Assembly (NCBI GenBank): GCA_021816155.1
Contig: JAKAZA010000013.1
Location: 1-43,672 of the forward strand
Origin: Pseudomonadota bacterium
Lineage (GTDB): Bacteria > Pseudomonadota > Alphaproteobacteria > Caulobacterales > Caulobacteraceae
Direction of reading: 5' to 3'
DNA: 43,672 nucleotides
Each line of letters opens with the position of its first letter. Positions within the stretch are counted from its first letter, which is position 1. This document shows, one piece after another, positions 8,360 through 16,721 of this stretch. Below the pieces are notes generated by a model. The model saw only the letters and a list, made by a program, of their open reading frames with translations, did no database searches and was not told the DNA's origin. Position numbers and translations under genes: made by a program.

Positions 8360-9127
8360 TCAGAACCCCCCGCCGCTCACCGTGATGCGCTCGTTGGTGA
8401 TGTAGCGGGCGTCGTCCGAACACAGGAAGGCGATCGCAGCCGCGATGTCGTCGGGCGTGCACACGAAGCCGAACGGGGCGCTGGCGTCCCGGTCGCGGAT
8501 GTCCGTGACGCCGAAGGTGGCCACCAGCTTGCGTCCCATGTCGGTGTCGACGAGGCCGGGCGCCACGATATTCACCCGCATGCCGTGGGCGCGCTCCTCC
8601 TTGGCGAGCGTGTGAGCCAGGGCCTCCACGCCTGCCTTGGTGATCGAGTAGAGCCCCATCCGTGGGCCCATCGACTGGGCTGCGACCGACGAGACCATGA
8701 TCACGTCGCTGCGCGGCGCCTGGCGCATGTGCGGCACGAGCGCCCGGCAGAGATGGATGGGACCCCACAGGTTCACGCCCATCAGAAGTCGGTACTGATC
8801 GTCCGTCGCGCCGGTAATGGTCGGGCGGTCGACATGGCTGGAGCCCAGCCCCGCGTTGTTGATCAGCGCGTCGATCTGGCCGAAGTCGGCGATCGCCCGA
8901 TCGCACATCGCGGCGACCGCGTCCGGGTCGGCGACGTCCGCCCGATAGGTTTCGGCGCGTACGCCGAACGCGCGCGCCTGCTCGGCGACCTCGCGCGCCG
9001 CCGCCTCGTTCCCGGCGTAGTTGATCGCTACGTTGGCGCCTTCGCGGGCGAAGCGCAGGCAGGTCGCCCGCCCGATCCCGCGACTGCCGCCGGTCACCAG
9101 CGCCGTGCGCCCGTCGAGTTTGCCCAC
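8360..9127 (-). CDS. Short-chain dehydrogenase/reductase (3-oxoacyl-ACP reductase-like)
   Basis: The 255-residue classical SDR carries the NAD(P)-binding TGGSRGIG (12-19), NNAG (90-93), catalytic S147, and the YxxxK pair Y160/K164 (YSITK). The C-terminal motif APGLVDTDM and the final ITVSGGGF are typical of FabG-like enzymes. It reduces a ketone or oxidises an alcohol; the substrate is unknown and a fatty-acid role is not implied, because no fab genes are nearby. The start is a GTG at 9127, chosen because GGGAG sits 8 nt upstream and the protein then begins at the family position. The frame stays open further upstream only through Arg-rich shadow sequence. Confidence 0.93.
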   Translation of the reverse strand: MGKLDGRTALVTGGSRGIGRATCLRFAREGANVAINYAGNEAAAREVAEQARAFGVRAETYRADVADPDAVAAMCDRAIADFGQIDALINNAGLGSSHVDRPTITGATDDQYRLLMGVNLWGPIHLCRALVPHMRQAPRSDVIMVSSVAAQSMGPRMGLYSITKAGVEALAHTLAKEERAHGMRVNIVAPGLVDTDMGRKLVATFGVTDIRDRDASAPFGFVCTPDDIAAAIAFLCSDDARYITNERITVSGGGF

Positions 9128-9305
9128 CTGCTCGCTCCCCTGCTGTGCTTGCGAACCCGGATAGGGGCGGAGGCGGCGCCGTGGCAAGCGGGCGATGGCT
9201 CGGAGCATGGCCTTGCGCCGCGCCCGCGCGGAAGCGCAGACGATCGTGGCCCTGCGGTTCGGCGGCGCCGGAAGTCGGCGCGTTCGAAGCCTTCCGTCTG
9301 GGCGT

Positions 9306-10106
9306 TCACCGCATCAGCTGGTGCAGCACGACGGCGCTCGCCGAGGCGACGTTCAGCGAGTCCCAGCCCGCCGCCATCGGGATCGCCACCGTCCGGGCCC
9401 GCGCGAGCAGGTCCCCGCTCAGCCCATGGCCCTCCGCGCCGAACAGCGCGGCGACCCGCGGCGGCCGTTCGAGCGCAGCGACCGGCGTCGCGCCGGCGGG
9501 CGTGAGCGCCAGCGTCGCGAACCCCGCGCCTGTCAGCAGTTCCAGCGCGTCCTCGCCCGGCCCCAGCCGCGCGAACGGGACCCGCAGCGCGGCGCCGACG
9601 GAGACGCGGATGGCCTTCCGGTAGAGCGGGTCGCAGCAGCCAGCGTCCAGCAGCACCGCATCGGCGCCGAACGCGGCGGCGTTGCGGAAGAGGCCCCCCA
9701 TGTTGTCGTGGTTGGAGATACCGAACAGCGCCACGATCAGGGCGCGCGGCGGCAGCGCGGCGACCAGCCCCGCCGCGCCGGGGTCGGCCGGCCGCACGCC
9801 GTGGGCCAGGATTCCGCGATGAATGTGGAAGCCGACGATGGCGTCCATCACCGCCTGGCTCGCGGCGAAGACCGGCGTCTCCTCGCCCGCTTCGGCGAGC
9901 AGAGGCTCCAGGCGGGCAAGCCGATTCTCCGCGACCATGATCGACGCCGCGCGGCAGCGCGACGCGCCCGAGAGCAGCACGCGCAGCACCACCTCGCCCT
10001 CGGCGATGAAGGCGCCCTCGCGTCCGGCGAGGTCCCGCTCGCGCATCGCGACATACGGCGCGACGCGCGGGTCGGCGGGGTCGACGATCGGAACGATGCG
10101 CGGCAA
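9306..10106 (-). CDS. TrmH/SpoU family RNA 2'-O-ribose methyltransferase
   Basis: The 266-residue SPOUT enzyme transfers a methyl group from S-adenosylmethionine to a 2'-OH of rRNA or tRNA. The three SpoU motifs are clear: HDNMGGLFRNA (133-143), LFGAEGHGLS (221-230), and IPMAAGWDSLNVASASAV (242-259), which forms the knot. An L30e-like substrate-binding domain precedes them (GAFIAEGEVVL). The start appears to be TTG at 10106: the family N-terminus (IVDPADPRVAPY) lies upstream of the first ATG (residue 21) and the P450 stop is 10 nt further up. It is probably cotranscribed with the P450 gene. The exact RNA target is unknown. Confidence 0.9.
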   Translation of the reverse strand: MPRIVPIVDPADPRVAPYVAMRERDLAGREGAFIAEGEVVLRVLLSGASRCRAASIMVAENRLARLEPLLAEAGEETPVFAASQAVMDAIVGFHIHRGILAHGVRPADPGAAGLVAALPPRALIVALFGISNHDNMGGLFRNAAAFGADAVLLDAGCCDPLYRKAIRVSVGAALRVPFARLGPGEDALELLTGAGFATLALTPAGATPVAALERPPRVAALFGAEGHGLSGDLLARARTVAIPMAAGWDSLNVASASAVVLHQLMR

Positions 10107-10116
10107 CGGGACGCGC

Positions 10117-11352
10117 CTAGACGGCCACCTCCAGCGTCCTCAGCCCGCGGAAGAACGGCAGCGTGCGCCAGGCGGGCGGCGCCGCCGGATCCGCGAGGCG
10201 AAGGTCGGGGAAGCGCGCGAACAGCCTCGCCAGCGCGACCCGCGCCTCGAGCCGGGCGAGCGGCGCGCCCAGGCAGAGGTGGGCGCCGCCGCCGAAGGCG
10301 ACGTGCGGGCTCTGTTTGCGGGTGATGTCGAACCGGTCGGGGGCTTCGAACACCTCGGGGTCGCGGTTGGCGCCGCGCAGCGAGAGCAGCATCGACTGGT
10401 GCGGGTGGATCGGGCAGCCGCGCACCGTGAGTTCGCGTGAGGCGATGCGGCCGGTGATGTCCACCGGCGGATCGTAGCGCAGCACCTCTTCGACAGCCGC
10501 GCCGATCAGGGCGGGGTCGGCGCGCAGCTTGGCGAGTTCGTCAGGATGCGTGAGCAGCAGCTGCACCGCGTTGCCGATCAGGTCGGTGGTGGTGAGATTG
10601 CCGGCCACCAGCAGGATGTTGAGGTTGGCGACCAGATCCTCGTCGGAGAGGTCGGCGCCGGCGGCCTGCGCCTGCACCATGTCGGTCACGAGATCGTCCT
10701 CCGGCTTCTTGCGCCGGGCGGCGATCATTTCGACCATGTGCTGGCGCAGCGCCGGGCCCGCGCGCTCCATGTGCGCCGTCTCCTCGGGCGTCCGCATCGG
10801 ATTCAGCCCCTGCACCACGCCTTCCGACCAGTCGCGGAACTCGGCGAGGCGGGCGCGCGAGACGCCGAGGATGGCCGCGATCACGTCGATCGGCGCCATC
10901 ACGGCGAACTCAGACATCAGGTCGAACGTGGAGCGGCCCTGGAGCTTGTCCAGCAGCCCGTCCACGATCTGCTCGACCTCGGGCCTGAAGCGCGCCGCGC
11001 GCTTGTAGAGCGCCTGCGCCAGCGGCGTGCGGATGCGGGCGTGGTCTGGATCGTCCATCAGCAGGATCGTCGGGTTGCGCCGCTCCTCGTCGGTCTGCTC
11101 GTCGAGCCCGCGCCGCGTCAGCACTGCGGCCGCCTCCGCCTTTTCGGGGCTCCGCCACAGCGTGAGGTCGGTCAGGATGCGGCGTACGTCCTCGTGGCGG
11201 CTGATGAAGAAGACGCCCGCCGCGTCGTCGCGCATCACAGGCCGGTGCGTCTGCAGGTCGTGCAGGATCGGATAGGGGTCGTCGCGGAACGCCGGGTTGA
11301 GTGGCGTCAGCGCCAGGACGGATTGCGGCGTGGGGGACGCGTCGTCGGGCAT
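10117..11352 (-). CDS. Bacterial class I cytochrome P450
   Basis: The 411-residue soluble P450 contains the K-helix ExxR (E289-R292, EEVLRY), a PERF-like region, and the haem loop FGGGAHLCLGAPLA with C360 as thiolate ligand. The C-helix DPDHARIR is at 101-108. The I-helix reads LLVAGNLTTTDLIGN: the threonines T254/T255 are present, but the usual acidic residue one step before them is L253. It would need a ferredoxin and a reductase, neither of which is in the window. The start is the ATG at 11352. The gene diverges from the PadR regulator across a 160-bp region carrying a tandem repeat at 11466-11492, so it may be that regulator's target. The substrate is unknown. Confidence 0.95.
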   Translation of the reverse strand: MPDDASPTPQSVLALTPLNPAFRDDPYPILHDLQTHRPVMRDDAAGVFFISRHEDVRRILTDLTLWRSPEKAEAAAVLTRRGLDEQTDEERRNPTILLMDDPDHARIRTPLAQALYKRAARFRPEVEQIVDGLLDKLQGRSTFDLMSEFAVMAPIDVIAAILGVSRARLAEFRDWSEGVVQGLNPMRTPEETAHMERAGPALRQHMVEMIAARRKKPEDDLVTDMVQAQAAGADLSDEDLVANLNILLVAGNLTTTDLIGNAVQLLLTHPDELAKLRADPALIGAAVEEVLRYDPPVDITGRIASRELTVRGCPIHPHQSMLLSLRGANRDPEVFEAPDRFDITRKQSPHVAFGGGAHLCLGAPLARLEARVALARLFARFPDLRLADPAAPPAWRTLPFFRGLRTLEVAV

Positions 11353-11465
11353 GGGGGCCTCGCGGATTTGGCGGCGCCGAACCTAGCGCCCATCCGGCGC
11401 CTCAACAATGAACGCCCGGGGCGCGAGCCGGGCCCGGCAAGCGGGGGCTTGCGCGAGCCGATAAG

Positions 11466-11492
11466 TTAGATATATCTCGTCTTAGACATATC
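11466..11492. promoter_or_regulatory. Tandem operator-like repeat upstream of padR
   Basis: TTAGATATATC (11466-11476) is repeated as TTAGACATATC (11482-11492), 10 of 11 bases identical, with a 16-bp period. The first copy contains a perfect 10-bp palindrome AGATATATCT (11468-11477). This is strikingly AT-rich for the surrounding DNA. It overlaps a plausible -10 (TATATC, 11471-11476) spaced 16 bp from TTGCGC (11449-11454), and ends 20 bp before the padR start. An autoregulatory PadR site is the natural reading; binding is inferred, not shown. Confidence 0.6.
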
Positions 11493-11512
11493 GAACTTTC
11501 GGGAGCAGTCTT

Positions 11513-12067
11513 TTGCACTTCCATCACCACCGTCACCACCATCGCGAGGCCCGCGCCCGCGGGGAGTTCGGCTTCCACGGCCGCATGCATGGCCTCGGCC
11601 AGCGGCGCCGCGAGCGCGTATTCGACCAGGGCGACCTGCGTTACGTGATCCTGAAGCTGATCAGCGAGGCGCCGCGTCACGGCTATGAGATCATCAAGGC
11701 CATCGAGGACAAGGTCGGCGGCGCCTATTCGCCGAGCCCCGGGGTGATCTATCCCACCCTGACCCTGCTGGAGGAGCTGGGTTACGTCACGGTCGAGAGC
11801 GTGGAAGGCGGCAAGAAGCTCTATCGCCTGGCCGACGCCGGACAGGCCGCGCTCGAGGAGAAGAAGAGCGTCGTCGAGGCGATATTCCGACGGATGGCGG
11901 ATATCCATGAGCGGTTCGAGGGGCCGAGCCCTCGCATCGCGCGCGCCATGCAGAACCTTGGCATGGCGATCGGCACCCGCATGCGCGCCGGGCCGGTCAG
12001 CGCCGAGCAGCTCGACACGATGATCGCGGCGATCGACGAGGCCGCCGGCAAAGTCGAGAAGGCCTGA
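11513..12067 (+). CDS. PadR family transcriptional regulator, His-rich (YqjI-like)
   Basis: The 184-residue PadR-type winged-helix repressor has a histidine-rich N-terminus (HFHHHRHHH at residues 2-10). The DNA-binding domain follows: GDLRYVILKLISEAPRHGYEIIK, then the family hallmark SPSPGVIYPTLTLLEELGYV. The C-terminal half is a predicted helical dimerisation arm. E. coli YqjI has the same layout, binds nickel through its His-rich head and represses a neighbouring ferric-reductase gene, so metal responsiveness is plausible here. The start is TTG at 11513, supported by GGGAG 7 nt upstream and by retaining the His-rich head. No yqjH-like gene is adjacent; the divergent P450 is the nearest candidate target besides itself. 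Confidence 0.9.
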   Translation: MHFHHHRHHHREARARGEFGFHGRMHGLGQRRRERVFDQGDLRYVILKLISEAPRHGYEIIKAIEDKVGGAYSPSPGVIYPTLTLLEELGYVTVESVEGGKKLYRLADAGQAALEEKKSVVEAIFRRMADIHERFEGPSPRIARAMQNLGMAIGTRMRAGPVSAEQLDTMIAAIDEAAGKVEKA

Positions 12068-12082
12068 GCCGCCGGGTCGTCG

Positions 12083-12949
12083 TCAGGACCTGGGCGAAGG
12101 TCGGAGGAGACCGGCCACCGTCCCGTCCAGCCACGCCAGAAGGTCGCCGACCACCTCGGCGCGGTTCGTTTCGTTCAGCATTTCGTGGCGGCCGCCAGGG
12201 TAGACCTTCAACGTCACCGCGAGGCCGGCCTCGCGGTAGGCGTCGACCAGCGGCGTCAGCGCCGTGAGGTTCAGATTGATTGGGTCGGCGTCGCCCACGA
12301 ACACGTAGACCGGCAGCCCTTTCCTGACCTTGGCCAGCGCCTCGCCGGCCACCGGCCGTTCGCGCAGCGCCGCGAACGACGTCTGCGAGTCGGGCCTGAA
12401 GCGGATGCCGCAGAACGGGTCGGCCACATACTTGTCGACCTCCGCATCGTCGCGGGAGAGCCAGTCGTAGTCGGTGCGCGGGCTCTTGTAGCCCGCGTTC
12501 GGGCCGCCAGCGGCCCGAGGTCCCGGCCCGCGCGTGCCCGACAGCACGAGCGCGTCGATCAGGGCGGCGTGGTCCGGCAGCCAGGCCTGGGCGAACATCG
12601 CGCCCATCGAGTGCCCGAACAGGATCAACGGCAGGCCGCTCTCGCGCTGGCGGATCAGCCGCGCCAGCACAGCCATGTCATCCACGGCTGCGGGGGCCCC
12701 GCCGGGCCCGAAGTCTCCGAGTGAAGTCATGCCTGAGGTCAGCCCGTGGCCGCGATGATCGGGCGCGTAGACCACATAGCCGGCCTCGACGATCGGCGTC
12801 AGCGGCTCGAGGTAGCGCTGCGCGTGCTCGCCGGCCCCGTGGGCAAGCTGGATCACGGCTTTCGCGGCGCCCGGCCCATTCCAGCGCCGGCAGGCCAGGG
12901 CGGCGCCGTCCGCGCCCTCGTAGCGGAAAAGTTGCTTGGTTACGGACAC
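12083..12949 (-). CDS. Alpha/beta hydrolase, monoacylglycerol lipase-like
   Basis: The 288-residue serine hydrolase has HGAG (37-40) at the oxyanion-hole position, the nucleophile elbow GHSMG with S114, the acid in VGDADPIN (D222), and the catalytic histidine in GGRHEMLNE (H255). The overall pattern matches the lysophospholipase/monoglyceride lipase group, which releases fatty acids from monoacylglycerols or lysolipids. No signal peptide is present, so it is cytosolic. The start is the GTG at 12949 with GGAG upstream. It ends convergently 15 bp from padR and is divergent from the following plus-strand gene. Confidence 0.92.
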   Translation of the reverse strand: MSVTKQLFRYEGADGAALACRRWNGPGAAKAVIQLAHGAGEHAQRYLEPLTPIVEAGYVVYAPDHRGHGLTSGMTSLGDFGPGGAPAAVDDMAVLARLIRQRESGLPLILFGHSMGAMFAQAWLPDHAALIDALVLSGTRGPGPRAAGGPNAGYKSPRTDYDWLSRDDAEVDKYVADPFCGIRFRPDSQTSFAALRERPVAGEALAKVRKGLPVYVFVGDADPINLNLTALTPLVDAYREAGLAVTLKVYPGGRHEMLNETNRAEVVGDLLAWLDGTVAGLLRPSPRS

Positions 12950-13090
12950 GCGACGTCTCCTTGGCGGCCGCAGGCGCGGCGAGCCGTCTCTGATCGCACG
13001 GGCGAGCCGTCATCGCTACTGCTGCGCCTCGGCTGAGGTCCGCACACGTGCTAAGGTTGCGCCGGAGGGCGCTCCCGGGGGAACTTCGAC

Positions 13091-13741
13091 GTGTCTGAGA
13101 AGGCGAAGCGTTCGAACCGTCTGGCCGTCTCCACGACGTCCGGAGCGTCGCTTCGCTACGGCCTCGTAGTGATCCTGGGCCTGGCGTTCGGCACGGCGGC
13201 GTTCGCCGGCTACCAGTTCTGGGCCCAGCGCAAGGCGCAGCAGACAATGCAGATGGCCCAGGGCGATCCGGGCCTGGCCAAGCCCTCGGCCGCGGAGTGC
13301 GCTGTCGCGCGGGCGGCCCTCGCGGCGATACATGCCGCCGGTGACGACGCCCGGTGGAGCGCCGCGGCCGGCGCCTCAGCCATGTCGTTACGCGGCCGCA
13401 GCCAGGTGATCAACGCGGCCGACACGCCGGGCTTCACCGACGCCGAGGAAGACGACCTGCGCGCCAAGGCGCCCGCCGACTGGCGCTGGTGCGCCAGGGT
13501 GGGGACTTTCATCCATGCCCTCGGCTGGAGCCCTGTCGATCCCGACGAGGGGATTGCTGCTCTGGTCCTCGGTCGGCCGGGCATGAGCGCGGCCGGAGAC
13601 GAGGCGAAGCTCTTCGAGGCGTACATAGCCCCACAGTCGGACGGCGCGCTGCTGACGATGCGCGGTCCCTGGCTCGTGACCCTGCGTCTCGGGCCGGACA
13701 AGACCTGGCGGGTGACGAACAGGACGGACCTGCCGCGGTGA
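13091..13741 (+). CDS. Membrane-anchored hypothetical protein
   Basis: The 216-residue protein has one predicted transmembrane helix near the N-terminus (LRYGLVVILGLAFGTAAFAGYQFW, about 21-44) after a basic head, so most of the chain is likely periplasmic. The soluble part contains three cysteines (two of them in SAAECAV and DWRWCARVG) and Trp/Arg-rich segments, but no motif I recognise. The start is the GTG at 13091, preceded by GGGGGAA. It occupies the place upstream of trmD where rimM is found in most bacteria but does not resemble RimM, and 148 bp separates it from trmD, so an operon is unlikely. Confidence 0.75.
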   Translation: MSEKAKRSNRLAVSTTSGASLRYGLVVILGLAFGTAAFAGYQFWAQRKAQQTMQMAQGDPGLAKPSAAECAVARAALAAIHAAGDDARWSAAAGASAMSLRGRSQVINAADTPGFTDAEEDDLRAKAPADWRWCARVGTFIHALGWSPVDPDEGIAALVLGRPGMSAAGDEAKLFEAYIAPQSDGALLTMRGPWLVTLRLGPDKTWRVTNRTDLPR

Positions 13742-13832
13742 GGAATCTCCCGGTGGCCCGACGGAGAGGTGGCGCCGGCCGGCGGATGTGGCATGTCGCG
13801 CCGGATGAGCGAGGCACGCAGGATCGCCCCCC

Positions 13833-13849
13833 GCGACCGAGACGGTCGC
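13833..13849. other. Small perfect hairpin between the hypothetical gene and trmD
   Basis: GCGACCG (13833-13839) and CGGTCGC (13843-13849) form a perfect 7-bp stem with an AGA loop. No T-run follows, so a classical intrinsic terminator is not supported. It may contribute to the end of the upstream transcript or the trmD leader, or be chance in GC-rich DNA. Confidence 0.3.
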
Positions 13850-13889
13850 CCGTACGAGCGCCGGCGCGGCGTGGAGCCAGCGAGCTGAC

Positions 13890-14639
13890 ATGGCGCCGTT
13901 CGTCGTCACCGTCCTCACCATGTTCCCCGAGGCCTTCCCCGGCCCGCTTGGCGTCTCGCTGATCGGCGCGGCGTGGCGCGAGACCGGCCTGTGGCGATTG
14001 GAAACGGTGGACATCCGCGCCTTTTCCAAAGATAAGCGCGGCTTCCTGGACGACACCCCCGCCGGGGGCGGCCCCGGGCAGGTGATGCGGGCGGACGTGA
14101 TCGCCTCGGCGCTGGACAGCGTCGAAGCGGGTGGCCGGCCGCCCTTGTACATGAGCGCCCGGGGCAGGCCCCTGACCCAGGCGCGGGTCCGCGAGTGGTC
14201 GAAAGGCCCCGGCCTCATCGTCCTTTGCGGACGCTTCGAGGGGGTGGACCAACGGGTGATCGACGCCCGCGGGTTCGAGGAGGTTTCGGTCGGGGACGCG
14301 GTGCTCGCCGGCGGCGAGGCGGCGGCCCTGGTCGCGGTCGAGGCCTGCGTGAGGCTGTTGCCCGGCGTGCTGGGAGAGGCCGCGAGCCTCGACGAGGAGA
14401 GCTTCGAGGATCACCTCCTCGAGCATCCGCAGTACACCCGGCCCCGCGAATTCGAGGGGCTGGAGATACCGCCGGTGCTGACGTCCGGCCACCACGGCGC
14501 GGTGGCGAAGTGGCGCAGGGCCGAGCGCGAGCGTGCGACGCGGGAGCGCCGACCGGATCTCTGGGCGGCGCATCTCGCCAATCAACAGGCAAAGGGCGCG
14601 TCAAGCCCAGTAGGAGATGACGATGACGCGAGTGATTGA
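13890..14639 (+). CDS. trmD: tRNA (guanine37-N1)-methyltransferase
   Basis: TrmD methylates G37 next to the anticodon of tRNAs reading CNN codons, preventing +1 frameshifts; it is essential in most bacteria. The 249-residue protein shows the SPOUT-fold markers: [13 protein letters not shown] at the start, [13 protein letters not shown] (about 54-66), [14 protein letters not shown], the knot segment [15 protein letters not shown], and LEHPQYTRP followed by [11 protein letters not shown] short acidic tail (DDDDASD) is encoded by bases that also contain the rplS ribosome-binding site and start. It overlaps rplS by 17 nt, implying translational coupling. rpsP and rimM are not upstream. Confidence 0.97.
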   Translation: MAPFVVTVLTMFPEAFPGPLGVSLIGAAWRETGLWRLETVDIRAFSKDKRGFLDDTPAGGGPGQVMRADVIASALDSVEAGGRPPLYMSARGRPLTQARVREWSKGPGLIVLCGRFEGVDQRVIDARGFEEVSVGDAVLAGGEAAALVAVEACVRLLPGVLGEAASLDEESFEDHLLEHPQYTRPREFEGLEIPPVLTSGHHGAVAKWRRAERERATRERRPDLWAAHLANQQAKGASSPVGDDDDASD

Positions 14640-15015
14640 CGAACTCGAGAAGGAAGAATCCCAGCGCCTTCTGGCGGGGAAGAAGATTCCCGCCTTCTCG
14701 CCGGGAGACACCGTCCGGGTGAACGTGCGCATCAAGGAAGGCGAGCGCGAGCGCGTTCAGGCCTTCGAAGGCGTGTGCATCGCCCGGCAGGGCGGTGGGC
14801 TACACGAGAGTTTCACGGTGCGGAAGATCAGCTTCGGCGAAGGCGTCGAGCGGGTGTTCCCGGTGCTCTCGCCGATGATCGAGTCGATCGAGGTGAAGCG
14901 CCGCGGGGCCGTGCGCCGCGCCAAGCTCTACTATCTGCGTGACCGTCGCGGCAAATCGGCCCGCATCGCCGAGCGCGCCATGGGCGCTCGCGAGCAGGAA
15001 GCGGGCGAGGACTGA
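14623..15015 (+). CDS. rplS: 50S ribosomal protein L19
   Basis: This 130-residue protein matches L19, which sits at the 30S-50S interface. Recognisable segments are [56 protein letters not shown] and the end [16 protein letters not shown]. Of two neighbouring ATGs (14617 and 14623), the second is chosen because AGGAG at 14612-14616 then has a 6-nt spacer; the first would sit directly on the Shine-Dalgarno. The alternative adds two residues. It overlaps the end of trmD, the standard arrangement. Confidence 0.97.
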   Translation: MTRVIDELEKEESQRLLAGKKIPAFSPGDTVRVNVRIKEGERERVQAFEGVCIARQGGGLHESFTVRKISFGEGVERVFPVLSPMIESIEVKRRGAVRRAKLYYLRDRRGKSARIAERAMGAREQEAGED

Positions 15016-15049
15016 CCGCGGCGCTGTTCCCGCGCCGGCGCGCGCGAGG

Positions 15050-16567
15050 CTAGTCCAGCGACTCTTCGAGATAGCGGCGTCGGACGTGGCGCTTGAAGGC
15101 GTCGGCGCGCAGCGGCGCGCCGGTGGCCGTCTCCACCAGATCGGCGAAGCTGACCAGGCTGGCGCGCTCATGCACCCTGGGCCTGACCCAGGCGAAATAG
15201 GGCGTGAAATCGCCTTGGCCCAGCGCGGGCAGGATTTCCGCATCGTCCGCAGTGGCGCGTTCGAACAGCTGGGCGGCCAGCATCGAGCCCATGGCGTAAT
15301 TGGGGAAGTAGCCCATCAGGCCGGCGGCCCAGTGGATGTCCTGCAGACAGCCATGCGCGAGGTCGGGCGGCCGGCGGCCCAGCAGCTTCTGGAAGAGGTC
15401 GTCCCAGGCGCCGGGCGCGTCGGCGGGCTGGAGGTCGCCGGCGATCAGCGCCTGCTCGAGGCGATAGCGCAGGATGACGTGCAGCGGATAGCTGAGCTCG
15501 TCCGCCTCGACGCGGATGAAGCCCTCGTCGAGGCGGCGCCATGCGTTGAGCACGTTCGAGACGGACCACCTCGCCGGGTCGCCTCCGAATTCCTCCGCCA
15601 TCCTGGGTGCCAGCCAGGTGAGAAACTCGCGGCTGCGCCCGGCCATCTTCTCGAGCGACAACGACTGGCTCTCGTGCGCAGTCATGCCCCGGGCCATGCC
15701 GCCGGGCCGGAAGGCGAACGCGCGGGGCAGGTTCGCCTCGTACATCGCGTGCCCGGCCTCGTGCAGGGTCGCGTTGATCGAGAATTTCACCTGATGGGTG
15801 TCGTAACGGGTGGTGAAGCGCACATCGCCGGGGCTGTGCGGCACGGAGAAGGGGTGCGGCGCGGCGTCGATGCGGAAGCGGTCCGGATCGTGCCCGACCG
15901 CGAGCGCCAGCCGGTGCGATAGCGCCGCCTGGCGCTCGACCGGGATCTCGCCGAAGGGGATCGGATCGGGCCAGCCCGCCTGCCGCTCGCGCACTTCGGC
16001 GATCAGGTCCGGCAGCACCGCGGCGAGCTCGGCGAAGATCGGGTCGATCAGCGCCTCGCCGACGCCGGGATCGTAGGCGTCGATCAGCGCGCCATAGGGC
16101 GTCGTCCCCAGCGCCTCGGCCTTGGCGTGGGCGATCTCGCGGGTGATCGTCAGCAGTTCGGCGAAGCCCGGCGCGAAGCTCTTCCAGTCGTTCTCTGGCT
16201 TGGCGCGCGTCCAGACCGCCTGCAGCGTCTGCGCGACCCGGCTCCTGGCCGCCAACAGCTCCTTCGGCGCGGCCGAGGCGTGTATGTGCTCACGTCGCAT
16301 CTCGGCGAGGTCGGACCGGTCGTCCGGCTCCAGCTTGTTCGCCAGCGCTTCGGCTTCGGCGAGCTCGGCCGCGGCCGCCTCGGACCCTACCAGGTCGGCG
16401 CTCACCTCAGTGATCGCCGCCATCTGCTCGCCTCTGGCCCACGCCCCGCCCGGGGGCATGTGGGTCTGGGCGTCCCAGTTCAGCATGGCGCCGGCGGCCT
16501 GGAGCTTTCCGGCCGTGGCGAAGCGGTGGACGATCCGGGCGAAGGGGTCGATCTGCGGCGCGGCCAT
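15050..16567 (-). CDS. M32 family metallocarboxypeptidase (carboxypeptidase Taq type)
   Basis: The 505-residue zinc carboxypeptidase removes C-terminal residues with broad specificity. The family motifs appear in order: HPF (238-240), DVRFTTRYD (248-256), the zinc site HEAGH (269-273; H269, H273, catalytic E270) and HESQS further on with the third zinc ligand. Then come RVEADELSYPLHVILRYRLE and DIHWAAGLMGYFPNYAMGSM. Length and motif order are typical, with no signal peptide. The ATG at 16567 is the only reasonable start. It is convergent with rplS and divergent from the MFS transporter. Confidence 0.96.
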   Translation of the reverse strand: MAAPQIDPFARIVHRFATAGKLQAAGAMLNWDAQTHMPPGGAWARGEQMAAITEVSADLVGSEAAAAELAEAEALANKLEPDDRSDLAEMRREHIHASAAPKELLAARSRVAQTLQAVWTRAKPENDWKSFAPGFAELLTITREIAHAKAEALGTTPYGALIDAYDPGVGEALIDPIFAELAAVLPDLIAEVRERQAGWPDPIPFGEIPVERQAALSHRLALAVGHDPDRFRIDAAPHPFSVPHSPGDVRFTTRYDTHQVKFSINATLHEAGHAMYEANLPRAFAFRPGGMARGMTAHESQSLSLEKMAGRSREFLTWLAPRMAEEFGGDPARWSVSNVLNAWRRLDEGFIRVEADELSYPLHVILRYRLEQALIAGDLQPADAPGAWDDLFQKLLGRRPPDLAHGCLQDIHWAAGLMGYFPNYAMGSMLAAQLFERATADDAEILPALGQGDFTPYFAWVRPRVHERASLVSFADLVETATGAPLRADAFKRHVRRRYLEESLD

Positions 16568-16721
16568 CCGCCGCTACAGCCACTCCCCGCGGCCTGCGTC
16601 AACGCCCGGACGTCTGCGTTCAACCGAGGCCCGCTCGGACGCTGACGGCCCGGGCGCTCTTGTGGTCGATACGGTCAAGTCCCCATAAAGGGGGGGCGTG
16701 AGTAGGCGGGGGGAGTCCAGG

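Noticed and set aside
13091-13741. RimM in its usual place before trmD
   Set aside because: The protein has a transmembrane helix and none of the RimM or PRC-barrel motifs.
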